Shown: positions 28,997 through 39,196, numbered from the stretch's first letter. The stretch is 64,000 bases of DNA from Vulcanisaeta distributa JCM 11213 (GCA_001316125.1 BBCS01000003.1:62001-126000), one strand, 5' to 3'. Numbers and translations are program-made. The notes: generated by a model not told the origin, from the sequence alone.

Positions 28997-29796
28997 ATGG
29001 TCCAGCTAGCCATACTCACAGACCTAAGTAAGTGCTTTGGATGCAATGCATGCATGCTTGCCTGCAAGGAGTGGCATTCAAGTGGCTGCTACGGCCCAAT
29101 GACTGACCTAAACCCATGGGGGGGTCCAGAGCCTGGTAAGGCGCCATGGTCAGTGTTCTTCATGAGGGTGTTGCAGGTGGAGGTTGGTGAGTTCCCAAAC
29201 ACCAAGACATTCAGCGTGCCAATCAGCTGCTTCCACTGCAGGAACCTGCATGCGTCACTGTATGCCCGACGGGGGGGCTATATACAAGAGGAAGGAGGAT
29301 GGTGTTGTGGTGATTAACTACGAGGTTTGCATTGGCTGTAGGTATTGCGAGAATGCATGCCCATACGGAAACATAATATTCGACCCAGTGGAGGGAGTCA
29401 GTAAGAAGTGCGTAATGGCAATTGACAGAGTCTACGACGAATCCCTGCCGCTCTATGAGAGAATACCGCCATGCGTTAGGAACTGCCCAGCGGGTGCCAG
29501 GATATTTGGTGACATGGATGATCCCAACAGCATAATCTATAGGACTGCCGTGAGGAAGGGCGCCGTGCCCATGGGCCCGGAGTATGGCACTAACCCGCCA
29601 AGCCTATATGTAATGCCTGGCGTGCAGACTAACGAATCAACTAGGATAGTGACTAATGAGGAGCCTGAGGAGTTCGCATTGAGGACGGGCGCCGCTGACC
29701 TACCAACACTGCTTCAGAAGCTTAAGGGTGTCAAGCCCACTGGTGGTCATTGCGGTGGTGGTGTGGGTAATGCCAAGGGTCAGTACGTGATTAATA
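28997..29796 (+). CDS. Four-cluster ferredoxin-type electron-transfer subunit, PsrB/DmsB family (frameshifted)
   Basis: Passes electrons between the NrfD anchor and the molybdo-subunit. Four cysteine groups: CFGCNACMLACK, CFHCRN-ACVTVCP, CIGCRYCENACP and CVMAIDR with CVRNCPAGA. The second group is split by a CC-for-CCC error and a 7-G run near 29231-29276. It begins 5 bases after the catalytic subunit. The literal frame runs on without a stop into the TorD-like protein that starts at about 29797. Either a fusion is present or the stop has been lost by an indel near 29780. Confidence 0.85.
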
Positions 29797-30461
29797 TGGA
29801 GAGCCTAGACCCACAGGCCTTAAAATCACTCGCCTTTTCCCGTTCCATTATTTATGACTTCTTAGCCTCATCCTACATATACCCGTATAGGCTCAGTGAC
29901 TTTGAGAGGCTCATTAAGTCGAGGATTGGTAGGGTTAGGGATGTGGCAAGGGTCCTGGTTGGTCTGTACCCGTCAATGAATGACTTAATTAAGTTGTTGG
30001 GTCTTGCGGAGAATGTGAATGATTATAATGCATTAACACCGATACAGGTAGACTTCACGAGGGTTGATTATGGCGCAATACCGTATGAGGGCTACACCCA
30101 CACTGGCTATCTCGATATGAACACTGAGATAACCCTCAAGAGGATCTACGCTGATTATAACCTAGTCGTTAATAAGGACTTCAGGGACTTGAGGGGGTGA
30201 CCATATTGCCGTTGAGTTTGCTTCATGAGCTTCCTGGCGTATAAGGAGTATGATGATTGGAGTAGTGCGGTTAAGTACGTTGAGGAGGAGGACTACTTCA
30301 TAAATAATCACTTAATTAATTGGGTACCAATATTCGTGAGCACGTCGCTAAAGCTCGTGAGGACGGACTACTTCAAGCTACTCCTCAACTTCACGAGGGA
30401 TTTCGTGGTCCAGGACAAAGAGGTCATTAAGGCTGTGAGGGATGCCTATGGTGGTGAGTGA
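29797..30461 (+). CDS. TorD-family molybdo-enzyme chaperone (frameshifted)
   Basis: All-helical insertion chaperone. SLAFSRSIIYDFLASSYIYPYRL is the conserved first helix, PIQVDFTRVDYGAIPYEGYTHTG corresponds to the family (Y/F)xRLF...PPYES block, and GDHIAVEFAFMSFLAYKEYDDW with FINNHLINWVPIF matches the family DHLxxELxF and HLxxWxP motifs. Breaks at 30194 (5 G for 4) and about 30226. It would bind the Tat signal of the molybdo-subunit until the cofactor is inserted. Confidence 0.8.
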
Positions 30462-31794
30462 GGAGGGTAGGTTATTGATCCTCGAGGACCCAAGTGATGA
30501 GGAGTTGAGTAGGGTTAAGGATCATGATGGCCCCCGTAATCATAGTCCTCAGGAAGCTGGGTAATGTCAATGTCCAGGGAATGCACCCAATGAGGGTGTA
30601 TATACTGAGGTCACCCAGTAATGAGGAACTTGAGGCCCTAAAGGCCCAGTTAATGGCCAGGAGGGTCACCACTAAGGAGGTGGCTGTTGAAGGCCCCCCC
30701 ATTAGCAGGAGGGAGTTGCTAATGGGTAGGGTTACTAAGGTTATTGAGAAAAACATACCCACATACTTCGAAAACGCATGCAGGGCGAGGTTTGGTTGTA
30801 ATGAGTGTGTTAATACATGCCCAGCCAACGCGATATCCATGGTCAACAATAGAGTTACCATCAATGAGAGCGCGTGTATTGAGTGTGGTCTATGCGTGTC
30901 AAAGTGCCCAACCGGTGCCCTGGCCATGGTGGGCGCCGACGATAATGAGTACGTAGCCCTACTTAATAAGTTGAATAGCATAAAGGGTATTAAGCGAGTT
31001 ACATTCACATGCCCACTAAACACCAGGGGGGGCCTAAGGATGGTGAGTACATCTATAGGGTGCCGTGTGTCGATGCAGTCAGTCCCGAGTGGGTGGCAAT
31101 GGCGCTTGCCAAGTCACTTGAGGTGGGTATTGAGTGCCCTGACCAGTCATGTAGGTTAGGTGGTGCTGACTATACCAAGGGATTGATTAATGCGTTCACG
31201 GAGTCGTTCAAGCTAAGCATAACTGAGGATGGCGCATTGTCAATGGCCAGTGATGAGGAGGCGGGTGAGGGGATGATTTACATGGGCATTAGGCGTAATG
31301 ACTATATTAAGGCATTAACGAGACTTAGACCAAGGACCACGGGAGTAGCTAATGAATTACTTAAGATATTTAGTGTCCATGTTGATGATGTTAAGTGCTC
31401 ATTCTGTGGCGTATGCTTTGCCAAGTGCCCCGAGAGGGCATTTGACGTTGGTAGGGATGGTAACAAGACAGTACTTAAGCTCAATAACCTCAAGTGCATT
31501 GGCTGTGGCTACTGCGCGAGATTATGCCCTGAGAAGGCAATAACCGTTGATAGGGCTAAGGAATTCCCAATGAGCGACAGCACTGACGTGGTCTACGACG
31601 AGGTTGTTACATGCAGGATGTGCGGTAAGCCCTTCGATACCAGGAGGCATATAATGGCTACGAAGGTTAGGCTGGGCATTAAGGGCGACCCGGAGTGGCT
31701 GTACCTATGCCCAGACTGTAGGAGATACTACACGGCGAAGAGGATGCTTGAGAATGCATTGGGTATGAAGGGGGGGGTTAAGAGCTACATCTAA
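30451..31794 (+). CDS. Polyferredoxin-like Fe-S protein, fifth gene of the reductase operon (frameshifted)
   Basis: About 440 residues in two frames joined near 31025 (7-G run 31024-31030). Four ferredoxin motifs: CNECVNTCPANA, CIECGLCVSKCPTGA, CSFCGVCFAKCPERA and CIGCGYCARLCPEKA. A C-terminal CRMC...CPDC zinc or Fe-S site ends the protein. No signal peptide, so probably cytoplasmic. Its position matches the extra Fe-S gene (sreD) of Sulfolobales sulfur reductase clusters. A further indel near 30520 affects the N-terminus. Likely electron donor or assembly factor (inference). Confidence 0.75.
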
Positions 31795-31956
31795 TTGGAT
31801 TAATCACCACTTCGCTTCCTCAAAATCCGTGGGTAAGGTCCATGGTGGAATTTCATGTCTTCTACTTAATGATTAGCGTTTTACCTAATTTAAACAGTAC
31901 TTAGTGATTAGGTAAGAATTTGTAAGAGATTACGAAAAACAGAGTTAAGTAGGGTC

Positions 31957-33421
31957 GTGAGTACGTGGTTGATGAACACACTAACAATAGGACTGGTAAT
32001 ACTGGTGGTAATACTCGCGGCGGGACTGGGGTATGTGGGTTACCTATACTCAACCACCGCGTCAATAGCCAGTAAGTACATGGCACTTCAAAGCCAATAC
32101 CAGCAGTTACAGAGTAAGTACGAGACCCTGGAGAGTGAGTACTCAAGCCTAATGACAAACTACACAAACCTGGAGAACCAGTATATGAGCCTACAAAGCC
32201 AATACCAATCACTGGAGGGCATGCTCAACTCAAGTATGGGCATGATGCAACCAGAGCTAATACCAATCGGTGAGGCCACGGTCACCGTAAACGCGGCACA
32301 GGGAGCTACGGTTAGGCTTGGCAATATAATAGCCGTGATTAGGCCAGACACGTACGTGGAGACACCAAGCGGGCGGATGCTCAGTACGTATAATTTCTCA
32401 ATAATTGACTACATGCTGGAGAATGTCGGGTCAACACCCATGGAGATGGGCATGGGAGACTCACCGCCAATTTACGCCTTCGCCTATGCCGTTAATGGGC
32501 AGGTATCACCGGGCTATACATTCGTTAATCAGGAGGGTAAGCCGCAGGCAATAATTACCGTGGTGAGGATGCCGAGTACGTGGACCACATGGACATGGCT
32601 TGGGTTCACTGAGGAGCCAAACGGCACGTTAGTCGGCGGCCACTACGCATTCCCAGACAACTGGGTGTATGTTGGCTCTGGCATATTCGTGAACTACCAA
32701 TTCGTTAAGCCAGTGCCCTGGATATTCGTGTACACGGGCATGCCGGCAATGTCAATGACGGTATACACCTCAGAGACCACACCAAATAGCACTGAAGTAA
32801 CGACAATGGAGCCGGAGCTAGTACCAGTTAGCGTAGGCACGATAACCGTGAATGCAACGCAAGGAGCGCTGTTGCCGTGGGTAATTTACTGGCGGTAATA
32901 CCGCCTGGAACCTACGTTAAGACACCCAGCGGCCAAATACTCAGTACGTACAACTTCAGCCTTGTGTATCAAGCGGTTTACAACTCAGTCTACCTAAATG
33001 AGAGTGGCACCATATACTGGCCAATATTCTCATACGCCTTCGCAGTGAATAATGAGATAAGTCCAGGATACACCTTCGTAAACGCCTCAGGCTCCCCCCC
33101 AACACCCGTGATAACTATCGCCTTCCTACCACCGCAGGCCTTCTATAACCCAGGCAGCATGATGATGCCTACGAAGGTCGTGGCATCATGGACCTGGCTA
33201 GGCTATACGGAGTTACCAGACGGGACATTACTCGGTGGTAACTACGCCTTCGCAGACCCATGGCTGGTGGGCGACGACTACATAGTGAATGTCGTATTTG
33301 TTAAGCCGGTGCCTGGGTATTCGTGGCGCCAATACACGGCTTCACAAATATGACGAGCACCATGGCATCATCAATGGGACAGCAATCATCAAGTTCGAGC
33401 TACTCGCCAGGTTATGGCTGA
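31957..33421 (+). CDS. Membrane-anchored extracellular protein with coiled coil and two tandem domains (frameshifted)
   Basis: N-terminal anchor (LTIGLVILVVILAAGLGYVGYL), then a heptad coiled coil at about residues 40-90 (YMALQSQYQQLQSKYETLESEY). Two homologous domains follow. The first contains VRLGNIIAVIRPDTYVETPSG and YAVNGQVSPGYTFVN, the second GNLLAVIPPGTYVKTPSG and FAVNNEISPGYTFVN. Each ends in VKPVPW-FV. It ends with a Ser-rich tail to the TGA at 33419. Breaks near 32868 and 33313 (CCC read as CC). Placed after the reductase operon, a surface role in sulfur contact is conceivable but unproven. Confidence 0.65.
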
Positions 33422-33640
33422 TCATGGTAGCAATTTCGTACACTTAAACCCTAGTTTAAAAATCCCCCCCTTCTCTATAATCCTCGTAGATTATTAACCG
33501 CAATTACGTTAATCAACGAGTTAAGTAACGCCTGACATGGCACTATTTTATTGCAGTGTTCTTACAATTTAGTTTCTAATCCATTATTAATGTTAAGAAC
33601 TCAGGTACGCAGTTATTTTATTAATCGAGTAATCCAGCGT

Positions 33641-34021
33641 ATGTTAATGCTTAAAACTTATAAATCATTGGCAGGTAATGTTGCCTATCTAATGGTTGAG
33701 TATGAGAAGGATTTAAGGAAAGTACTTATTTGGCTGCTCGGTGGTTCACGAGGAGGTTTAATGAGGTTGAAGATCCTATTACTACTTAGGAAAAAGCCCA
33801 TGAATCCTCACCAACTGGCCAGGGCTTTGAACGTGAATTACAGGACAGTGATCTACCACCTTGAGCTCCTTGAGAGGTATGAACTAGTGAGTAGGCTTGA
33901 CGTGGGTTACGGAGCACCGTATTTCATTAACGATAAACTTGAAAAGAGGTGGGACATTATTAGGGATGTCATGAGGATAATGGGCATTAATGAGGAGGAG
34001 ACGGAGGGTGATGAGCCATGA
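33641..34021 (+). CDS. ArsR-like winged-helix regulator
   Basis: The DNA-binding part is LMRLKILLLLRKKPMNPHQLARALNVNYRTVIYHLELLERYELV, a wHTH of the archaeal ArsR/MarR-like type, followed by a wing (YGAPYFINDKLEKRW) and an acidic tail. Start is uncertain: ATG 33641 follows a TTATTTTATTAAT box by about 27 bases; ATG 33692 is the alternative. The stop overlaps (ATGA) the start of a small membrane protein, a common crenarchaeal regulator/membrane pair. Confidence 0.7.
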   Translation: MLMLKTYKSLAGNVAYLMVEYEKDLRKVLIWLLGGSRGGLMRLKILLLLRKKPMNPHQLARALNVNYRTVIYHLELLERYELVSRLDVGYGAPYFINDKLEKRWDIIRDVMRIMGINEEETEGDEP

Positions 34022-34302
34022 CGCACTACCTATGGTACATAGACATTGGCGCCGCGGCTGCGCAGATGATAATTGTGGCATTAATATTCAGGAATTACCT
34101 AGGGGGGGTTGGTTTCACGAGGATTGGCAAGATACTACTCTCGGTATCAGCAATACTCCTTATTGAGAGCATATCAATGATAGCCATATACTACATGTGG
34201 TTAAGCCTAAACCTTGGGATGGAGGTCGCAGCACCAACATTACTTATCACAGTGCTAAACCTAGTCGTGATCTCACTATTATACATAATATCAAGGCTTT
34301 AA
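34018..34302 (+). CDS. Small three-helix membrane partner of the regulator
   Basis: 94 residues with three membrane segments (IGAAAAQMIIVALIFRNYL, ILLSVSAILLIESISMIAIYYMW, TLLITVLNLVVISLLYII). Translationally coupled to the wHTH gene (ATGA overlap), suggesting that it controls or tethers the regulator. No family name known to me. Confidence 0.6.
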   Translation: MTHYLWYIDIGAAAAQMIIVALIFRNYLGGVGFTRIGKILLSVSAILLIESISMIAIYYMWLSLNLGMEVAAPTLLITVLNLVVISLLYIISRL

Positions 34303-34406
34303 CGAAAGTCTAATGGGTAGGGCCGGGATTAAGTTGGTGGTCATTGATTATGCGTTGAAAATGATTTAGGCATGGATGATTATTAAGAATTGATGGTTGG
34401 GCAGGC

Positions 34407-34440
34407 AGAGTGGAGGTAAGAATATTCTTACCTCCACTCT
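34407..34440. repeat. Perfect 34-bp palindrome between convergent genes
   Basis: The left arm AGAGTGGAGGTAAGAAT (34407-34423) is followed with no spacer by its exact reverse complement (34424-34440). It lies 105 bases after the small membrane gene and 30 bases before the end of the minus-strand DUF998 gene. Possible roles are a bidirectional terminator or processing hairpin, or the scar or target of a mobile element. There is no T-tract immediately after it on either strand. Confidence 0.8.
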
Positions 34441-34469
34441 TCCAGTCCAGGCTTTGACACCTACCTTAA

Positions 34470-35039
34470 TCACTTGATCATATGCTTTACGTCAAAGCAC
34501 GTGATCACAGATACCCATAGGTCTATCACAACTATTCCATAGGCTTCCTCGGTGGCTGCTGATGGCCATGGAATTATCAACGCTATTGCTGGCGCTATAA
34601 CACCGAGGAGTAATGAGAACAACCCAAGTCTTCTATCTCTAGCTATTAATGAGCCAACTCCCCCCCACGTAATTAATGCCATATCCATTTGCGTGAAGAA
34701 CCAGGTTGAGACAAAAACGTGTGGTCGAGTTCCAGCGTGGTAAATCCCTATTAATGCCAGGAATAGCCCTGCAATGAATACAAATGCTGAGGCGAAGTCC
34801 TCAATCTTATTTCTCGATATTAACAATAGGTTTATCGAGTATAGGTCAACAAATACGGATGTCGTTATTAATCCGTAATTGTAGATCCAGGGATCAGTGG
34901 CGTATGGTCCTCCCAAATCGCTAAAGGCGTTCCTGGTGAATACAAACCAGGGATTAACGCTTATGCTAATAACTATGAATAGCCAAGCAAGTACCGCGGC
35001 AATAACCCCTGTATACGTTAAAAATTGCTTTATGTTCAT
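34470..35039 (-). CDS. DUF998 family membrane protein
   Basis: 189 residues with six membrane helices. NPWFVFTRNAFSDLGGPYATDPWIYNYGLI is the DUF998 hallmark (the N-A-x-S-D-L-G motif after helix 1), and later YHAGTRPHVFVSTWFFTQMDMALITW fits the family. Function unknown; members are thought to act in membrane lipid or transport contexts. Frame intact apart from one probable extra Gly (7-base run near 34662). Confidence 0.75.
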   Translation of the reverse strand: MNIKQFLTYTGVIAAVLAWLFIVISISVNPWFVFTRNAFSDLGGPYATDPWIYNYGLITTSVFVDLYSINLLLISRNKIEDFASAFVFIAGLFLALIGIYHAGTRPHVFVSTWFFTQMDMALITWGGVGSLIARDRRLGLFSLLLGVIAPAIALIIPWPSAATEEAYGIVVIDLWVSVITCFDVKHMIK

Positions 35040-35900
35040 GCAATAATTAATTAATATGACAATTTATATGTCTTAATTATGTTAAAGTTCTATTGTTAAT
35101 GACTCGGTATCCCTGGGGGGGTAATACGTTATTACCTCGATATAATCCTCATGAATCACTACGGTATCTGAATGCCTAAATCCACCAAGACCATTTATGT
35201 ATATGCCTGGCTCAACCGTAACGACCATGCCAGGCCTTAACACTGTTTCATCGCCAACATCTAAGAATGGCACCTCATGGCTTTCCAATCCTAAGCCATG
35301 CCCACTATGATGCAGTAAGTGCTCGGCCACGCCAAGTTCCTTAGCGGTTCTTACAACGGCTCTATCAACATCAGATGCCTTAACCCCTGGCTTTAAAGCG
35401 TTCAATGCTGCGCCTGAAGCTTAAGCGCTATTTCATGGTACTTAACAGCATCACTGCTTGGCTTTCCAACGAAGAGATTTCTCTCGAGCTCGGCCATGTA
35501 ACCACCAACGTCTGCAGTGGCTCCAGTCATTAAAACGTCACCAACCTTAATAGGTCTCTCCACACTTATTGAGTGCGGGTAGGAACCATGCTCACCAACC
35601 TGGCCCCTAAAACCCGCGTAAGCAGTACTCAGACCTCAGTGGCTTATATCCAGGGCCTAAGGCCTTCTTCATCATTATGGAGGCATCAAGTGAAGCCCTC
35701 AGTGATACCTCATAATCATACATGCCAGGTGCTGTGTAATCCTGAAGGAGCGAGTGGGCAAGGTTTGGCCACTTAGCGCTTTCCCTGAGCAATTCAATCT
35801 CCACATCACTCTTTATTAATCTCATGGAATAAGCATCATCCGATATATTCACGAACTTAGCATTAGGCAATAAATCAGTTAAGCTTGGTCCCTTATAACC

Positions 35901-37230
35901 GCTCGCCCGGTGGTGATGGGGGGGCCACCGCTGGGTTCATTGCGGTCTCCGCCTGCCCCCCCTCACCGCGGTTCACCCACAGCTCTCGGAAACAGGCGGT
36001 CACCAGCAAGGTTCATTAACCCAAGGCTAAAAACTATCTGGGGGATTTCCCATATGACCTACGTGACTTTGGCCTTGCCGTTTAACGTGTGCTGTGGGGG
36101 AGGCTAGGAGGTTGCTTAGTACGGCTTGACTGTTTAAGATAGCCACCCATAGGGTTCTTTCAATGGCTAGGCAAATGCCCGCACTACCAGCCACTGACAT
36201 TGGTTGGAAGAGTGTGTTCAGGGGATTGGCCTACGGGTATATCAACTATCGCAGGTATGCTGACGGCGTCGTGGTACTCGTTAGGGGTATTTACGAGTCC
36301 TGTAGGCAATTGGGAGTGGACTTCGGGAGTGTTGAGTTGGGGGGGGATTAGCTAATGTTCCAGCAGAGTGAGTTGGAGTATCCAGTCAGGGGCATCACAC
36401 TATGGGATGGGCTTGAATTCCATATAGCTACAGTGGACTACAGCGGGACGAGGGAGAGGATTACGGTAAAGCCTACGGTGCCTAGGAACTACGAGGTATT
36501 ACTCAAGGGGGGGATTCTTGAGGAGAGGGTGAGGCACACGGCTAGGGTTGTCATTAAGGATTACGGCATTAGGAGTGGTAGGCTATGGGTTCATGGGGGG
36601 GAGGTACAGCTGACTATCCCCCCCTGGACTTCTACTACAGGCACATGGTGAGGTATGAGATAAACAATGGTAGTCTCTACAGTGGTGTGGATGTTAATAC
36701 TGATAGGATTAACTTGGCAATTGTTGATGCTGATGGGAGGCTGAGGGATGTCAAGACCTTCTGGTTTAGGGAGGTGACTGCGAGGGGGGGATTCCCAAGG
36801 CGTAGGGCTTGGAGCATCATAGGCATGAGGGTTCACGAGATGCTTGACTACGCGTACCACCATGGCGTGAAGGCAGTAGTCCTCGAAACCCAGAGGTACT
36901 GGGTAGGCTGAGGCTCCTATGGGTTAGGAATGGTAAAAGGCTACATGAGGACTACAACTACAGGGTGAGCACCTTCAGGGTAGGGTGGTGGAGATGATAT
37001 CCATGAAGGCACCACTCTACAGCATGGAGGTCAAATACGTATCCCCCCCAAGGGGGGGTACTACAAACTCAAGAGAGCATGAGGAGATAATGAAGAAACT
37101 AGGCCTAGACAGGCATATGGCATCGGCATACCTAATAGCCATGAAGGGGGGGGCTAAAACAACCATGAACAACCTCAGTTGATAATAAATGAACATAAAA
37201 ATACCTCTATCAACATGAAAAAGAATACAG
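35901..37230 (+). mobile_element. 1.33-kb TnpB-only insertion element within the M24 peptidase gene
   Basis: Boundaries are set by where peptidase coding stops and resumes (ttataacc | gctcgccc... and ...aatacag | cccagtaac). The host site would be TTATAACCCCAGTAAC. No target duplication beyond one or two C is visible, as expected for IS200/IS605-type movement. The left end has a CGGTGG/CCACCG hairpin (35908-35913, 35925-35930). The right end has a GTTGATA/TATCAAC hairpin (37178-37184, 37208-37214) that overlaps the tnpB stop codon. No TnpA is present, so transposition would need a transposase in trans. Confidence 0.75.
36054..37182 (+). CDS. tnpB: TnpB-like RuvC nuclease lacking the zinc finger (frameshifted)
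   Basis: RuvC-I is SGVDVNTDRINLAIVD, RuvC-II is VLENPEVLGRLRLLW (after one base correction near 36887), and RuvC-III is KKLGLDRHMASAYLIAMKG, so the D/E/D triad is present. Usual TnpB proteins carry two CxxC pairs between RuvC-II and -III. Here the interval is YVSPPRGTTNSREHEEIM, with no Cys at all. N-terminal region from MTYVTLALPF through ATDIGWKSVFRGLAYGYINYRR. About 340 residues with breaks near 36100, 36350, 36610, 36900 and 36980. Relatives are annotated as IS605 OrfB in Thermoproteales (recall). Confidence 0.7.
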
Positions 37231-37651
37231 CCCAGTAACTTACGTAACCTGGTGATGAGTCGTAACCAATGGCCGAGTTATCCAGGTGTAATTCACGGAA
37301 CCAATCAGCGAATAACCGTATTGGGTGTACTTCACCTGGGTAATCCCTATATGTGTATATCCTGCTCACGAGCTTCGTTTGGCTCAATACGTGATCCCTC
37401 TCTAGCAGTGGTCCAAGGAAGTAGATATCGCCATTCCTACGCACAATAATCGCAGCCGGCCTCTCAGTCTGTAGATAGTAAAAACCCTATGAAGTAGGCC
37501 ATGTTTATTGGATTAACTATATAGCAGCATCTAATTTCTTCTCATCCATAACCCTATAAAGTAGGTTTAGCCTTCTCTCGAATTCCCTGGTCGGTACTGC
37601 ATACACCACTTTATTAATGCCTTAGGATTATTTTAAATGAGTTACCTAATC

Positions 37652-38101
37652 TCAACCGAATAAGTTAACCTCAGGCACATTCTCCGCAGTGGCCTTCTCG
37701 CTAAGCACATCATTGCTAATCTCAATCACGTACTTAAGCCTCGCGGTATAAACTACGTTATTACCCTCCTCACCAGTTGGTGTCAGCGGTATCTCACCTG
37801 TAACCCTAGCATAGCCCTTCTCCTCATTACCCCCCCTCATCAATTTCCAAACCATGTTAATGCTGTACTTACCACCGACATCCTTAACATCCCACACCCT
37901 CTCGCCGGGTGTTAGGCCGTAGTCCGTGGAGAAGGACTTAACCAACTGCATGAAGCTCGTGCCAGAATCGTCGAGAGGCACCGATAAGCCAGCCTCCCTG
38001 GGCCACCTCTCAAGTCTCTTTCTCCTCGCATCCTCATTCGTCGACTTACTTATTTTTATGGGTACTTCCAAGTCCCTCTCATACACGGGTGTGAAGCTCA
38101 T
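37652..38101 (-). CDS. Hypothetical soluble protein
   Basis: 149 residues with no frameshift. Mostly beta-strand pattern in the second half (YSINMVWKLMRGG, GYARVTGEIPLTP, VVYTARLKYVIEISND). No Cys, no membrane segment, no recognised motif. It lies 42 bases upstream of the M24 peptidase start on the same strand, so the two may be cotranscribed. Confidence 0.55.
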   Translation of the reverse strand: MSFTPVYERDLEVPIKISKSTNEDARRKRLERWPREAGLSVPLDDSGTSFMQLVKSFSTDYGLTPGERVWDVKDVGGKYSINMVWKLMRGGNEEKGYARVTGEIPLTPTGEEGNNVVYTARLKYVIEISNDVLSEKATAENVPEVNLFG

Positions 38102-38232
38102 TAAAATCTGCGTAGGCAGACCAGAATAAAAACACTTTCTTATACGTAGTCAGCTAACACCTTACTCGTCATTGGTCTGGACAGCCATCGCATCATCATT
38201 GATCATTACCGATTAGGATTATTATTTAAAGC

Positions 38233-39196
38233 CTACTCTGCTTCGACGACCTCATTTATGTCCAGGATCTGAACGACACCCTCAGCATTCCTACTGAGGT
38301 TTGCCAGGCATATTGGGCATACGGTCACCACAGTCTTTGACAACTTAGCCAAATTCTCAATCCTAATCTTAGCAATCTTCCTCGAAAGCTCTGGGCTAAG
38401 CGATTCAAGTGGTCCTCCACAGCAGGTCGATGTATCCCTACCGGTTATTAACGGGTCCTCAAGGTGCTTGATACCGGCGTTATCGAGTATCGACCTATAC
38501 ACATCGTACTTACCCAAATACCTGGCGTATAGGCATGAGTCATGAATAACCACATCACCATTTATCTTAGGCCTTACTCTAATGCCCCCCCTAACTAGGT
38601 CCAGGTAATTCACAACCTCGAAATCAAGCTTGAAGTAGTTTGGCGCCACGTTGGTCAATACGTTATGTGTGTGAGGGTCAATTGTTATGATCCTCTTAAC
38701 TCCGTACTTCCTGAAGGTCTTAAGGACGGTATTCTCGAAGTACTCAAGGAAGGCATCCTCAGCCCCCAATTTCATGAAGTAATGCACCGCTGTATGGTTC
38801 ATCCTCGTAGAGAAAGCCGAAGTTAATACCTGCCTTCATCAATGACCTGGCGATGTTCTTGAGGATACCATTGGCCTTATCAATATCCGCCCTACTGGGC
38901 TTTATCACAAAACCCGCAAACCTAGAAAGCACGCCTGCTAACCCACTTAATGGTGTTCCCCTGATCTTCTCTATCCATGGCACTAATTGATTAATCATGG
39001 GGGCCATTTGATATAGGCATGATGTGTAGATTATCGTGTCACCACCCCTGGGTATGTTAAGGTCCCTAGCCCACTCAGTGCAGTAGGATTTATCCATCGG
39101 TATTGGTAAACCATTAGAATCAAGGCTTCTCTTCATTATATCAATTAAAGACCTAACCCAACTCTCCAAAGGGAACTCACCATCTACTATGCCCAC
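38233..39196 (-). CDS. HdrB/GlcF-like CCG-domain Fe-S protein, stand-alone (frameshifted)
   Basis: Two cysteine-rich domains. IIYTSCLYQMAPMINQL belongs to the first, and VVIHDSCLYARYL with DTSTCCGGPLESL and VVTVCPICLANL form the second (CX~n~CCGxxxx...CPxC), the ligand set of the [4Fe-4S] centre in heterodisulfide reductase B and glycolate oxidase F. The frame breaks at a 5-C run near 38762-38766 that should be four (HEIGAEDAFLEYF). A close paralogue at 47584-48534 sits in an operon with an FAD subunit; this copy has no such partner beside it. Confidence 0.8.

Larger units (their letters stand above)
35082..37609 (-). pseudogene. M24 (Xaa-Pro dipeptidase-like) metallopeptidase gene interrupted by an inserted element
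   Basis: The C-terminal catalytic part lies at 35082-35900 (SGHGLGLESHEVPFLD, RPGMVVTVEPGIYINGLGGF) and the N-terminal creatinase domain at 37231-37609 (REFERRLNLLYRVMDEKKLDAAI, PINMAYFIGFYY, NGDIYFLGPLLERDHV, GYDSSPGYVSYW). Removing 35901-37230 fuses them as SYWGYKGPSLTDLLP without loss of a codon. The split is therefore real disruption, not a base error. Several additional single-base frame changes occur (for example about 37470-37540 and 35405-35606). Intact, it would cleave Xaa-Pro dipeptides with a two-metal centre. Confidence 0.85.

Noticed and set aside
35406..35606. Gap between M24 peptidase segments as a second insertion
   Set aside because: The peptidase sequence continues through it in other frames, and no foreign sequence is present; only base errors are needed.
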